Origin: Catenaria anguillulae PL171
Lineage: Eukaryota > Blastocladiomycota > Blastocladiomycetes > Blastocladiales > Catenariaceae
Assembly (NCBI GenBank): GCA_002102555.1
Contig: MCFL01000284.1
Span: 1-30,497, forward strand
Direction of reading: 5' to 3'
DNA: 30,497 nt
Part shown: positions 20,735 through 30,497 of the stretch, one piece after another
Layout of the letters: each line of letters starts with the position of its first letter
Position numbering within the stretch: the first letter of the stretch is position 1
The notes under the pieces: generated by a model
The model's input: the letters and a program-made list of their open reading frames with translations, nothing else
Told to the model about the DNA's origin: nothing
The model's database searches: none
Made by a program: the position numbers and the translations under genes

Positions 20735-23700
20735 ATGCTATCGCGGGAACGCAAGGTTCTCCAGCCCGTGCTGGACCATGTGCCAAAGAAGATGTATGTC
20801 TTTTCGTTCCATGCCCAAATCACCTCGATCCACGCACTGACCATACACAATACTCAACAAACTAGCAAGTACATCCAGTTTGGCGTGTCATCACGCGAGC
20901 AGATTGTCCAGTCGTCCGAGGTCGAAGTTATGCTTCCCGAAACCTTCAAGTTCGTCGACCGCGATCGCCAGGGTACTGTCCCACACGGTCCTCTGGACAT
21001 GCGTCTCGGTCCCGCAGAAAAGACGGGCATTTGCGGCACTTGCGGCGCCAAACTTGTCGACTGCCCTGGCCATTTCGGCCACATCCGCCTTGTCCTGCCA
21101 CTCTTCCACGTCGGCTACTTTCGCGCCATCATCACGGCCCTGCAAAACATTTGCAAGACGTGCTCGCGCGTCATGCTCACCGAAGCGGACCGGCGTGCCT
21201 ACTTAAAGAAGCTTCGTGTCCCCACAATGGACAACATGACGCGCGCACGGACACTCAAGGCCATCAACACGGCATGTCGCAAACACCAGTATTGTCCATA
21301 TTGTAACGCTATCAACGGCGTTGTGAAAAAAGTGGGGCCCCTCAAAGTCGCGCACGACAAGTTTCGCGGCAAAAAGGTCAAGGATGACCACGACTTGTTT
21401 GTGCAGAGTTTTCAGTCGGCGGCACAGCATGTCCCCGAGGTGGCGGCGTTTGCGCCAAAGGTCCAGGACGAGTTGCACCCGCTCAGGGTGTTGCAGCTGT
21501 TCCAGGCAATCACCGATGAGGATGTGGAGTTGTTGGGCATGAATCCAGAGTTTGGACGGCCAGAGCAGTATCTGTGGACGTATTTGCCAGTGCCGCCAGG
21601 TGTGATTCGTCCATCGGTTGCGAGGGATTCTGAGGAGAGGTACGCTATTCCATTTGGTGTCGTGACCGCGTGTAGCTGCTCACATTTTCTTTTTTCTTTT
21701 TTCTAGTAATGAGGATTCGCTCACAGGCAAGCTCGTCGAAATCATTTACATCAACTCGCTCATCCGCCGCAATCTCGCCGAGGGCCAGTCATTATCCTCC
21801 GTCATGGTCCGTCATATATCGCTCGCCAGCTGCTCAACAGTTACCTTGCTATACCTCACCATCATTTTCATTCAAATAGGAACAATGGGACTTTATGCAA
21901 CTCACTGCGGGTCTGTACATCAATTCTGAAATGCCCGGCATTCCTCTGCAAATGGCCATGGCGCCCGACGCCAAGCGCCACCGCGGCTTCACGCAGCGCC
22001 TCAAGGGTAAGCAAGGTCGTTTCCGCGGCAACTTGTCAGGCAAGCGTGTCGACTTTTCGGGACGTACCGTGATTTCGCCCGACCCAAACATGCGTATCGA
22101 CCAAGTTGCTGTGCCTCGCCACGTGGCAAAGGTGCTCACGTTCCCCGAACGCGTCACCGAGCACAACATTGAAAAGCTGCGCAAGCTCGTTGCCACGGGC
22201 TCGGACGAACATCCGGGTGCAAACTATGTTGTCGAGGGCCAGTCGGGCATCAAAAAGTCGCTGAGCTTTCCCAAAGTGCGCGAAATCACAGCACGCAACT
22301 TGCGCGTGGGCGACGTGGTCGAGCGGCACATGCAAGACGGCGACGTGGTCCTATTCAACCGGCAGCCGTCGCTGCACAAGTTGTCCATCATGTCGCATTT
22401 CGCAAAGGTGATGCCGTGGCGCACATTCCGCTTCAACGAGTGTGTATGCACGCCGTACAATGCCGATTTCGACGGCGACGAGATGAACATGCATTTGCCG
22501 CAGACGGACGAGGCCAGGTCAGAGGCCATGGAGTTGATGGGCGTCAAGAACAATTTGGTGACGCCGCGCAACGGCGAGCCGATTATTGCTGCGACGCAGG
22601 ATTTCATCACGGCGAGTTATCTCATTTCCAGGAAGGATGCGTTCTTTGATCGGTTCCAGATGAATCAGATGCTCAACTTCATGGTTTGTTTTTTGTTCCT
22701 TCCTCTGGTGGTTCTTTTGGTTGAGCCGTGCTTTAACGCCTGTGTTGCTTGCTCAATCATTCTAGGGCGACATCAAGTTCGACATTCCGCCACCATGCAT
22801 CGTCAAGCCCATCAAGCTCTGGTCGGGCAAACAAATTCTCTCGCTCCTGCTCCGCCCCAACGCGGCCTGCGAAATCCAAGTCAACCTCGAAACAAAGACA
22901 AAGTCGTACGAGCAACAATGCTCCCCACCGGAAATGTGCACGCGCGACGGATGGCTTGTGATCCGCAACTCGGAGGTCATGTGCGGTGTGTGGGACAAGT
23001 CGGTCGTGGGCGACGGCAACAAGCGATCCGTGTTTTACGTTGTGCTGCGTGACTATGGCGCCATTCGTGCTGCCGAGTGTATGAACCGGCTGGCAAAACT
23101 GTGTGCGCGCTTCTTGGGTAACCATGGGTTTTCCATTGGCATTCAGGACGTGCAAGCGCCGCCCGAACTCATTCGCAAAAAGGAGGCCATGATTGCCACG
23201 GGATATGCAGAGTGTGACGAGTTGATTCGCAAGTCCAAGGCGGGCGAGCTCGAGAACCAGCCCGGGTGCAACACGGAGCAGACGCTCGAGGCAAAGATGC
23301 AGGGCGTGCTCAACAAGATTCGTGAAGATGCTGGTGCCTTGTGCACGCTCGAGCTCAACAAGTACAATGCCCCGCTGACCATGGCCATTTGCGGGTCAAA
23401 GGGTTCCAAACTCAACTTGTCGCAGATGGTGGCGTGTGTCGGCCAGCAAGTCATTGCTGGGTCGCGTGTGCCTGATGGGTTTGATGAGCGGTCGTTGCCG
23501 CATTTCCCAAAGGGGTCCAAGACGCCCGGCGCCAAAGGTTTTGTGCGCAACTCGTTCTACACGGGTCTGACTCCGACCGAGTTCTTGTTCCATGCCATGT
23601 CTGGGCGTGAGGGTCTCGTGGATACCGCCGTCAAGACGGCCGAAACGGGATACATGCAACGCCGATTGATGAAGGCCATGGAGGATTTGACGGCGCATTA

Positions 23701-25261
23701 CGACAAGACGGTGCGGGACTCGTCAAGCGGTGTTGTCCAGTTCATGTATGGCGACGACAACTTGGATCCGGCAAACATTGAAGGTGATAATCAGCCCGTC
23801 GAGTTCCACCGCAACCTCAAGCATGCGCTCAACTTGTTCCACTTGCCGAGCATGCCGCCATTGTCGCCCAAGCAAGTCATTGACGTTGTCGATGCCACCA
23901 CGTCGAGTCCCGCATGGGCAGGCTTTTCGGCAAAGTTTATCGAGCAACTCAAGGAGTTTGTGCACAAGTCGGTGGCCGGCGAGATTGCACGCATGCGCAT
24001 ACGCCCCGTGGCCAAGTTTGATGTGGTCAACGAACTCTTCTCCATCAACCGCCGGCAACTCGACTTTTTCCTTGGCTTGTCGCATCGCAAGTACCAAAAG
24101 GCCCTGATTGAGCCCGGTACCGCCGTCGGCGCCATTGGCGCCCAGTCGATTGGCGAGCCCGGAACGCAAATGACGCTCAAGACTTTCCATTTTGCTGGTG
24201 TGGCCTCCATGAACGTGACGCTCGGTGTACCACGTATCAAGGAAATTATCAACGCGGCCAAGGTCATCAACACACCCATTGTGTGGGCCAAGCTGGTCGA
24301 TCCGCACAACGAAGTCGTTGCGCGCATTGTCAAGGGCCGCATCGAGACGACCAAGCTGGGCGACGTGGCGCGCTTCTTTGAAGTCGTGTACGACACGAGC
24401 GGCGCGCATTTGGCCATGGAAATCGACATGGATGCCGTGCGCAAATTGCAGCTCGAGTTGACGCCGCCCATGGTCGTCAATGCCCTCACGCGTGCAAAGG
24501 TGCCAAAGATTGAGTATTCGCAGATTCGCGTGCACGGCAACGAGATCCGCATTTCACCCCGTGGGACGGGCGGGCCCGCGGCAAGCCGCGTGCGTGCAAA
24601 GGTCAAGACAAACACGGACGACGGGGTCGTGACCGAGTATGTCGATGTGGATCCCATGACCGAGCTGCAGCAGTACAAGCGCTTGTTGCCCGACGTGGTC
24701 ATTCACGGGTACCCGAGTATCAAGCGTGCCGTCATTTCCAAGCAAAAGGGCGACGAGTTTGCGTTGGCGGCCGAGGGCTACGGTTTGCAGGACGTCATGA
24801 ACACGGACGGTGTGATTGGTACAGAAACCAAGTCGAATCATGTCATGGAGGTGGAAAAGGTGCTGGGTATTGAGGCTGCGCGCGCAACGATTATCGAGCA
24901 AATCAACACTACAATGGAGTCACACGGTCTCACCATCGATCCGCGCCACACCATGCTGCTGTCGGACGTGATGACGTTCAAGGGCGAGGTGTTGGGTATT
25001 ACCCGGTTTGGCGTGTCTAAGATGAAGGATTCGGTGCTCATGTTGGCGTCGTTTGAGAAGACGACGGATCACCTGTTTGATGCCAGTTTGTATTCCAAGA
25101 AGGATCCGGTCGAGGGCGTGTCCGAGTGCATCATCATGGGTATTCCCATGCCGATTGGGTCGGGCATCTTCAAGTTGGTGCAAAAGGCAGAGTCCAAGCC
25201 ATTTACTCGGCCAAAGCTCTTGTTTGACCCGCCAGCACCATCGCCGTCCATTCGTGCATGA
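20735..25261 (+). CDS. RPO31: RNA polymerase III largest subunit (RPC1/RPC160)
   Basis: Exons 20735-20793, 20866-21639, 21707-21806, 21880-22683 and 22766-25261 give 1410 residues, close to yeast Rpc160 (1460). The clamp zinc sites are present ([25 protein letters not shown]). [20 protein letters not shown] and the catalytic magnesium loop NADFDGD (505-511) identify the beta'-like core. The funnel and bridge-helix region ([18 protein letters not shown], about 850-870) and trigger-loop region ([19 protein letters not shown], about 1030-1050) follow. Pol III assignment rests on [22 protein letters not shown], the [18 protein letters not shown] block and the end ([20 protein letters not shown]), which align with Rpc160 rather than Rpb1; there is no CTD heptad tail. 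It makes tRNA, 5S rRNA and other small RNAs in the nucleus. Intron 1 (72 bp) is stop-free and in frame. Confidence 0.97.
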
Positions 25262-25976
25262 CACTGCCAGTGAGTGTGCTTTCACGTCAACTTTTTCCCT
25301 GCAATTGTTTAACTCTTGGCTTTTTGATGTGTCTTTCCTTGTACCTTTTAGCGATAGTGCTTTCGTTTTCTGTTCATATACACATTCCCCATTTTGATGT
25401 TTTCATTCCCCTCGCAGGCCGTGGGGTATCCCCCATGAGCTGATGTAAGAGAAGTCGAATTCACATTGACAAGGAACTGCGTTTTAAGGCTTTGCCAGAA
25501 ATACAATGATTGAAGACATACAAGCACTGAACGACAATGGTGGGAAACACGAAAAATATGCAAGAGGCAAGAAGAGATGCAATAAGTGAGGACAAGAACA
25601 GGAAGGCAACGGGGGATGCGCGGGTGGGCGCGATCGGATCCAGCTCAGGACAGACGAAGTTCGGTAAAGAATGTGATGGCATGAAAGAGGAAAGAAACGC
25701 AAACAAAGAATAGAAACTGAAAATATGAAGGATACACGAGAAGAGGAAGAAAAAGAAAGAGTAAACCGGCAGCACGGGGCAAAGGAAAACATTAAAGTGG
25801 ATTGTTGCAAAGTAACGAAGAATGCAGGGCCGAAAAAGTAGGTGAAAACAAACCAGGGGTCAAAGTCAAGAATGAAAGGAAAGGCAGTGGAAGGATTTGG
25901 ATCTCGACATGATCGATGGAACTGAACGACGACGCAAACAAACGTGACCAAAAGCGGCCACATTTGCAAATAAAAT
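25262..25976. other. Convergent intergenic region downstream of RPC1
   Basis: 3' flanks of RPC1 and the Q-rich gene. The plus strand is purine-rich from about 25550 to 25960 (GAAAGG/AAGAGG-like), and the opposite open frames (25461-25969) are its pyrimidine shadows, poor in acidic residues. No gene is supported. Confidence 0.5.
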
Positions 25977-28900
25977 TTACTGGGCCGACACTATCGACCC
26001 CTTATCGCCCGTTGACGAAGCCACGGAACCATAATCCGCCATAACGTGGGCATGGCCTTGTCCGTCGTGGACCACAAACGCGCCACCGTGATGATGGTGG
26101 TGATGCACAACCCCGTCAAACATGCTCGAATGGTGCGCGTACGAAGCACCCGACGACTCGACAGAGTAATCAATCGGGAACTGGTGAGCGCCGTCGGGCT
26201 GCTGCTGATGCTGCGGCTGCTCGCTCTGCTGTTGGTCCATGGACGAGTGACCTGCATCGTTCCACGCACGGACTTGCGTGTACACGTTGCGAGCAAGACC
26301 CATGGACGACATGGGATTGTCTGGATCGGCCGCCGCACCTTGCAACATGGGCACGTGTGACTGTTGCTGTTGATGCTGCATGTGGTGTTGCTGGAACATG
26401 ATTCCGGGTTGTTGCTGGTGTTGCGCGTAATCAATTTGGTTTCCGCCTTGAACCCCACCAGCGCCGACGTTTGGCGCAGAGTATTGCGGACCCATGGCCG
26501 ACATCATGTACTGCTGCTGCTGATGGTACTGCGGCCCGGTTGGTCCATTCCCACCCCGCCCAGTCTGCTGCTGCTGTTGTTGGCGCGACACGCGAGGACC
26601 TGGGTTGTAATCTTGATACTCGTGCTCTTCGGCCACGTCCTCGGAATCAAATTTGATCTCTGGTCCCACACTCCTCACCGAATCAGGTGCGCGCCTCGCG
26701 ATCCTCTGCCCCGTCGTGGCCTGTGACGGCGGCGGCGGCGGCAACGACCGCGCCAGTACATTCGACATGCCCGAACGCACAGAGTTTCCACCCTGGTAAA
26801 ACTCGATATCCGACGGGCCAGGCGACTCGCCCACAGCCGACTGACCAAACATCCACGACTCTGGGATCCGCGACCGGCGCCGCCGGTGGTACAGGTGCGG
26901 CTGCGGGCTCTGGTTTCTTGGTGCGACCTGAGGCGCGGCATGTGGGTGCGCGGCAGGCGGGGTACCGGCGGCCATGGCCGCAAGCAAGTTGGTGTGTGAC
27001 GTCTTCTTGCGCAACGAGCCCGCGGTGCCCGTGCGCATGGCCAAGCTTGGCGGCATGTGGCGGAGCGACCCACGAAGTGACCCGTGCGGCGACTTTACGG
27101 CTTGCTTGTGACGCTGGCGGCGGCCAACGGACCGTTTGCCTGCCGAGGGCGAAGCATTGCGTGATGCAACGGGGGCGCCGCCGCGGGCGTGCAAGTTGTC
27201 GGTCGATGAGGCGGCAGGCGAGTACAGAGCGCGGACTGACGGGTAGCGGAAGGAAAGGTTGTGGCCGATGGATTTTTGCGGCGTTTCGCGGAAGAGCGAG
27301 ACACAGTTCAAGTCCATGACTGGGACGCGCTTGAAGGAGATGCTGTACAGAGAACGCGGTCAGAATATGCTCGGATGGGATACGAGTTACTTGGTCAGCG
27401 TACCGAGATGCACGGTTCCACTGTACGGGCGCTTGAGCGGTGTACGGCACTTGCATGCTGGCAACACGCAACGTAAATTTGCTGTGTAATCTCATGGGTG
27501 GTCAATTATCTGGTTGCTCACGTCTTCAAAAGTAGGAAATCGAACGTACAGCGACACAATCAAGGACCGCCGATTCTCGGTCAGTTTGTTCCGACCAAAC
27601 TCAAAGTTAATTTGCACCGTGTGCTTCTTTGCCGGCTGCTGCTGCTGGATCCTCTGCTGCTCCAGCATTTCCCTCTCCGCCTCTGCCTCGAGCGCAAACG
27701 TCACGCTGCGCATACTCCGGACGGATCCCATAAAGTAATCCGGGTTGGCGCCCCTCAATGACGAACGCACGGGAACAGCATTCAAATTGGGTGCTCCGTG
27801 CCCAGCGCCGCGAATGGACCCGACCTGCTTGTGCGCGGCCTGTGCACGGCGACGAACGCTTCCGCCGGCATTGTTGGACCGCACACTGCCCGTGGACGAC
27901 CCGCCCATCCACGCCCACGTATTTGTGGTGGGCTCGGCTTTGCCTTCGACAATGATGGTCGGGTCGCGCGGAGATCCGAGCAATGCTTGCGGCTTTGGCT
28001 TGTCGGCGACCGCGGGCACTCCTGCGACGCGCACGGTGAACACGAGGCAACCCGAGAGCCGGCCGCGGGTGCTATCAAACTTGACATGTGTCGACGTCGG
28101 GCTCACTTGCATGACGGGCTCGGACGCAGCCTTGCCGCGTTGGATGTACGGCCACCTGCGGCGCCAGAGGACGACGGGCCACCCATTTCCGAGACTTGTG
28201 CCGAGCGAATGGACGAGTAGTCGGTGAGGTTGGAGTGCCGAAAGTGCGCGGGGCGGTCCGAAATGCCCGACGACGGGCGACGGTGGTCACCCACGCGATC
28301 AAGAGCCGCTGCATTGGCAAGCACGCTCGAGTTGAGCGAGCTCACGTCGGTTGTCACGACCGACATGGACGGTGTCCCGGGAGCTCCTCCGTATTGGCTG
28401 CTAGCGACGCTTGTGCGGTTAGAGGCCGCGGGCGAGGCACCGCCGCCCCCGTGCAGGTGAGCGTGAAATTGCGGGTGGTGCAGCATGTAAGGGCTTTGCT
28501 GGTGGTGATGTGGAGCTGTTGCTGATGCTGCTGCTGTTGATGGAATGCACTTGGCATGCCCCGGTTCGGCGCTTGCTGCCGATGCAGCGTCGGTGACGGC
28601 GACCGAGGGATGGTCTGATCGGGTGCCAGTTCCCACTGCTCATCACCGTCATCGTCCTCATCGTCGTCTGAGACGTTGGACGATGCAATTCCGGGGGTAG
28701 CCGTACCCGCAGATTGGCCATTGACGCTTTCAAAATACTCGGACTGCGCTTGCCCTTCTTCCAGGCGACCATTTTGCTCGTCCGCCGAAGTTGGCTGTGA
28801 ATCAAACTCAATGTCTGGATGCACGGAACGGACAGAACCAACGGGCTTGCGCCGAATGCGACACGCCCCGGCGGCCGGCGCCGCTGCATTGGCTTGCAAC

Positions 28901-30118
28901 TTTGCCATAGCGAGCGTCGTCGACGAGCGCTTCTTTTGAAGCGTCCGGCCCTGGGGTTGCTGGTGCGATCGGTTAGCCGTGGCAGTGGAAGCGGTCGACG
29001 CAGTCGAGTTGCGAGCCGAAGATGAAGCTACGGATACGGCGGGCTTTGGGTGCCGCATATGGATCGGGACGCGAAGGCTGGATTGAGAGGCCGAGCGAGC
29101 GCGTGTGTCTGCAATTGTGCGCTGTTGTTGTTGCTGCTGCTGCTGCTGCTGCTGTTGTTGCTGGGCGGTCTGCATTGATGCAGCTTGAGCCAAGGGCGAC
29201 GGCGTTGTGGGAAGCGGGCGCGTCCCACCGCCCACATGACCCGCAGGCGGAGTGATTGGATGAGCATGGCCGTTTGCATCGGCGAGGACAGGCGTCACTT
29301 CAGGTTGATGTCCAGGCCGCTGGACAATGCGGTACACGACACGAGCCTGTTGGTTTGGCGGAACAGGCTGTTGCTGGTGCTGGCGCTGCGGCTGCCATGG
29401 CCAACATCCTGGCCGTTGACTTGCTGCTGTTGCGGTTGCTGATACATTCCCGAATCCAAGTTCATGGAAACGGGACGAGTGGGTTGGGCGGCATGGTACT
29501 GGCTCGGCGGCGGATTGGATGAGGCCGACGGGAAGACAGCAGAGTACGGACGAGGTGCCGGCTGATGCACGCCTGGTGCACGCAAACGCGGCCGGGTCAG
29601 CGGAGTAGCTTGATCGCTGTCGATGTCAGGTCCCTGACCATGATCGTCAGTGTCGCGGTGGGGAGCACCGTGAGAGGCATGAGCCAGGTGAGTGGCGGCC
29701 GACGCGGCCGACAAGGAGGACCGGCGTTTCGGAAAGACGACGGGTTGACCCTGTGCCTGTGCGGGACTGTGGCCCGGGGCCGGAGAGAAGGCCGGGACCG
29801 AGGGCGACGGGTGGTGCTTTGACTTTTCACCCGTGCCCGTGATGTTGTTTTTCACGCGTTGGAAGCGGTCCTTGATGGCGCCCAACATGTCGTGCGTGCG
29901 TGCTTGGTAGTCTGGATCAGCAAAGAGCGTCAGTATACCAGAATCATCAAGCGTCTCGCAGCGGCACATGGGGTACCGTACCGGTTGAGAGTTGCGGATG
30001 ACAATGTCAGCTTGTGGGCAAGCAAGGAAAGCGGCGGTCGGTTGATGGCGCGGTCACTGTCAGTCGGCGCACTGCCTGGAGTGTAGCAGCGTGGACGAAG
30101 GCGCTGGCCGAGATTCAT
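25977..30118 (-). CDS. Long low-complexity Q/S/P-rich protein, function unknown
   Basis: Supported exons: 29977-30118; 29421-29911 (the next intron uses a weak GTCAAC donor); from 29346; about 27550-28021; 27404-27481; and 25977-27342 with stop at 25977. The last three join in phase through 68- and 61-bp introns. Between about 28520 and 28020 the natural frame changes twice, at about 28517 and 28140. A 128-bp intron (28022-28149) can explain the second; the first has no good intron, so a frameshift or sequence error is possible. The protein (about 1,200 residues) is mostly disordered: polyQ near 29122-29162, His/Gln tracts, basic Ser-rich blocks and an acidic run near 28650. One strand-rich segment spans 27620-27260 (VQINFEFGRNKLTENRRSLIVSLKF...). 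Short motifs of type SVRSxxPxIxFDS recur. Two adjacent genes instead of one is also possible. Confidence 0.55.
29122..29162. repeat. CAG/CAA polyglutamine tract
   Basis: Runs of GTT/GCT on the plus strand encode about 13 Gln on the minus strand, with a pure CAG core of seven or so units flanked by CAA. Mixed CAG/CAA ends suggest a tract retained as protein rather than a recent expansion. Confidence 0.85.
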
Positions 30119-30414
30119 GCATGGGAAGTCAATGACATCGACATGAAAACGACGGCGGCGACGTTGCTATAGACATGTTGATCGTTGGCTGTTTCGCGTT
30201 GATCTTGCGGCATTCCCATTTCGGAAAGTCGCGAGCGGAGCTTGTGCTTGCCACCTGTGATCATCGAACAATGTTCTCGAACGAGTTCCACAAGTCGTCT
30301 CGGTCGCCATGTGAACACCACCTCCTTCTCGTCCGCAACTCCATTCAATCGCTCAATAGTAATACTTAAAGTCTCCTGAAAAATGCCGCTGAGATGCTGT
30401 TTCGCGATTGTCAT
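30115..30414 (-). other. Unexplained 99-codon open frame upstream of the Q-rich gene
   Basis: ATG at 30414, stop at 30115, overlapping the presumed start codon of the Q-rich gene by four bases. The product begins MTIAKQHLSGIFQETLSITIE and has a mixed composition (no low complexity) with a plausible beta strand and a basic stretch. It could be an upstream exon, a uORF or chance. The minus strand also offers AG acceptors at about 30372 and 30262. I do not recognise it. Confidence 0.25.
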
Positions 30415-30497
30415 AGGATTGTGATTGGATTCTGGATTGGAACTGCTTGGTTTCTCGCCCTGAATGACTTGAAGCGTCCACTGGCAGCGGCTCGAGT

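Noticed and set aside
23723-24702. Long open frames antisense to RPC1
   Set aside because: Shadow frames of a highly conserved exon with strong third-position GC bias.
25550-25969. Minus-strand open frames rich in Phe, Ser, Cys and Leu downstream of RPC1
   Set aside because: They reflect a purine-rich plus strand; composition is unlike the proteins of the window and no domain is visible.
28022-28149. Gap treated as certain intron of the Q-rich gene
   Set aside because: It is longer than the other introns here and contains plausible coding sequence, so it is left as one option only.

Overview
The window looks like nuclear DNA of a zoosporic, early-diverging fungus. It is GC-rich, its genes are compact, and introns are short (about 61-128 bp, mostly GTACGN/GTATGN...AG). 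The genes include fungal-type housekeeping proteins (an F-BAR/C1/SH3 Bzz1-like protein, Scd6/Lsm14, Nse4, the RNA polymerase III largest subunit and an FMP32/MCUR1-like mitochondrial protein). Beside them are a class C GPCR with a bacterial-type BMP/PnrA ligand domain and a protein made of ankyrin-like repeats with a 'VL-D/E-WW' signature. From memory, that mixture points to Blastocladiomycota (Allomyces/Catenaria-like). This placement is an inference and was not tested by any search.

Layout. 1-473 (-): start of a secreted protein that runs off the window. 474-1732: no gene seen. 1733-4422 (+): Bzz1-like actin/endocytosis adaptor in 5 exons. 4627-5740 (-): Nse4 kleisin of SMC5/6, convergent with it. 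6107-7729 (+): FMP32/MCUR1-like mitochondrial coiled-coil protein, divergent from NSE4. 8266-12184 (+): 10-exon receptor with signal peptide, BMP domain, kelch propeller and 7TM class C core. 12414-14163 and 14720-16474 (-): tandem pair of P450s of mitochondrial-clan type. Both have presequence-like N-termini, identical exon lengths and a 532-residue product. 17249-18421 (+): Scd6/Lsm14. 18761-20311 (-): ankyrin-like gene broken by about seven frame changes. 20735-25261 (+): RPC1. 25977-30118 (-): long Q/S/P-rich protein of unknown function with a recurring short motif; its middle exons are uncertain. 30119-30497: likely 5' region, holding one unexplained ORF.

These are unrelated single genes and not an operon or cluster; the only clear local relationship is the P450 tandem duplication. 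The most distinctive item is the BMP-kelch-7TM receptor, which includes a 10-nt microexon whose inclusion restores the conserved BMP loop. I saw no tRNA, rRNA, CRISPR array, transposon or viral element.
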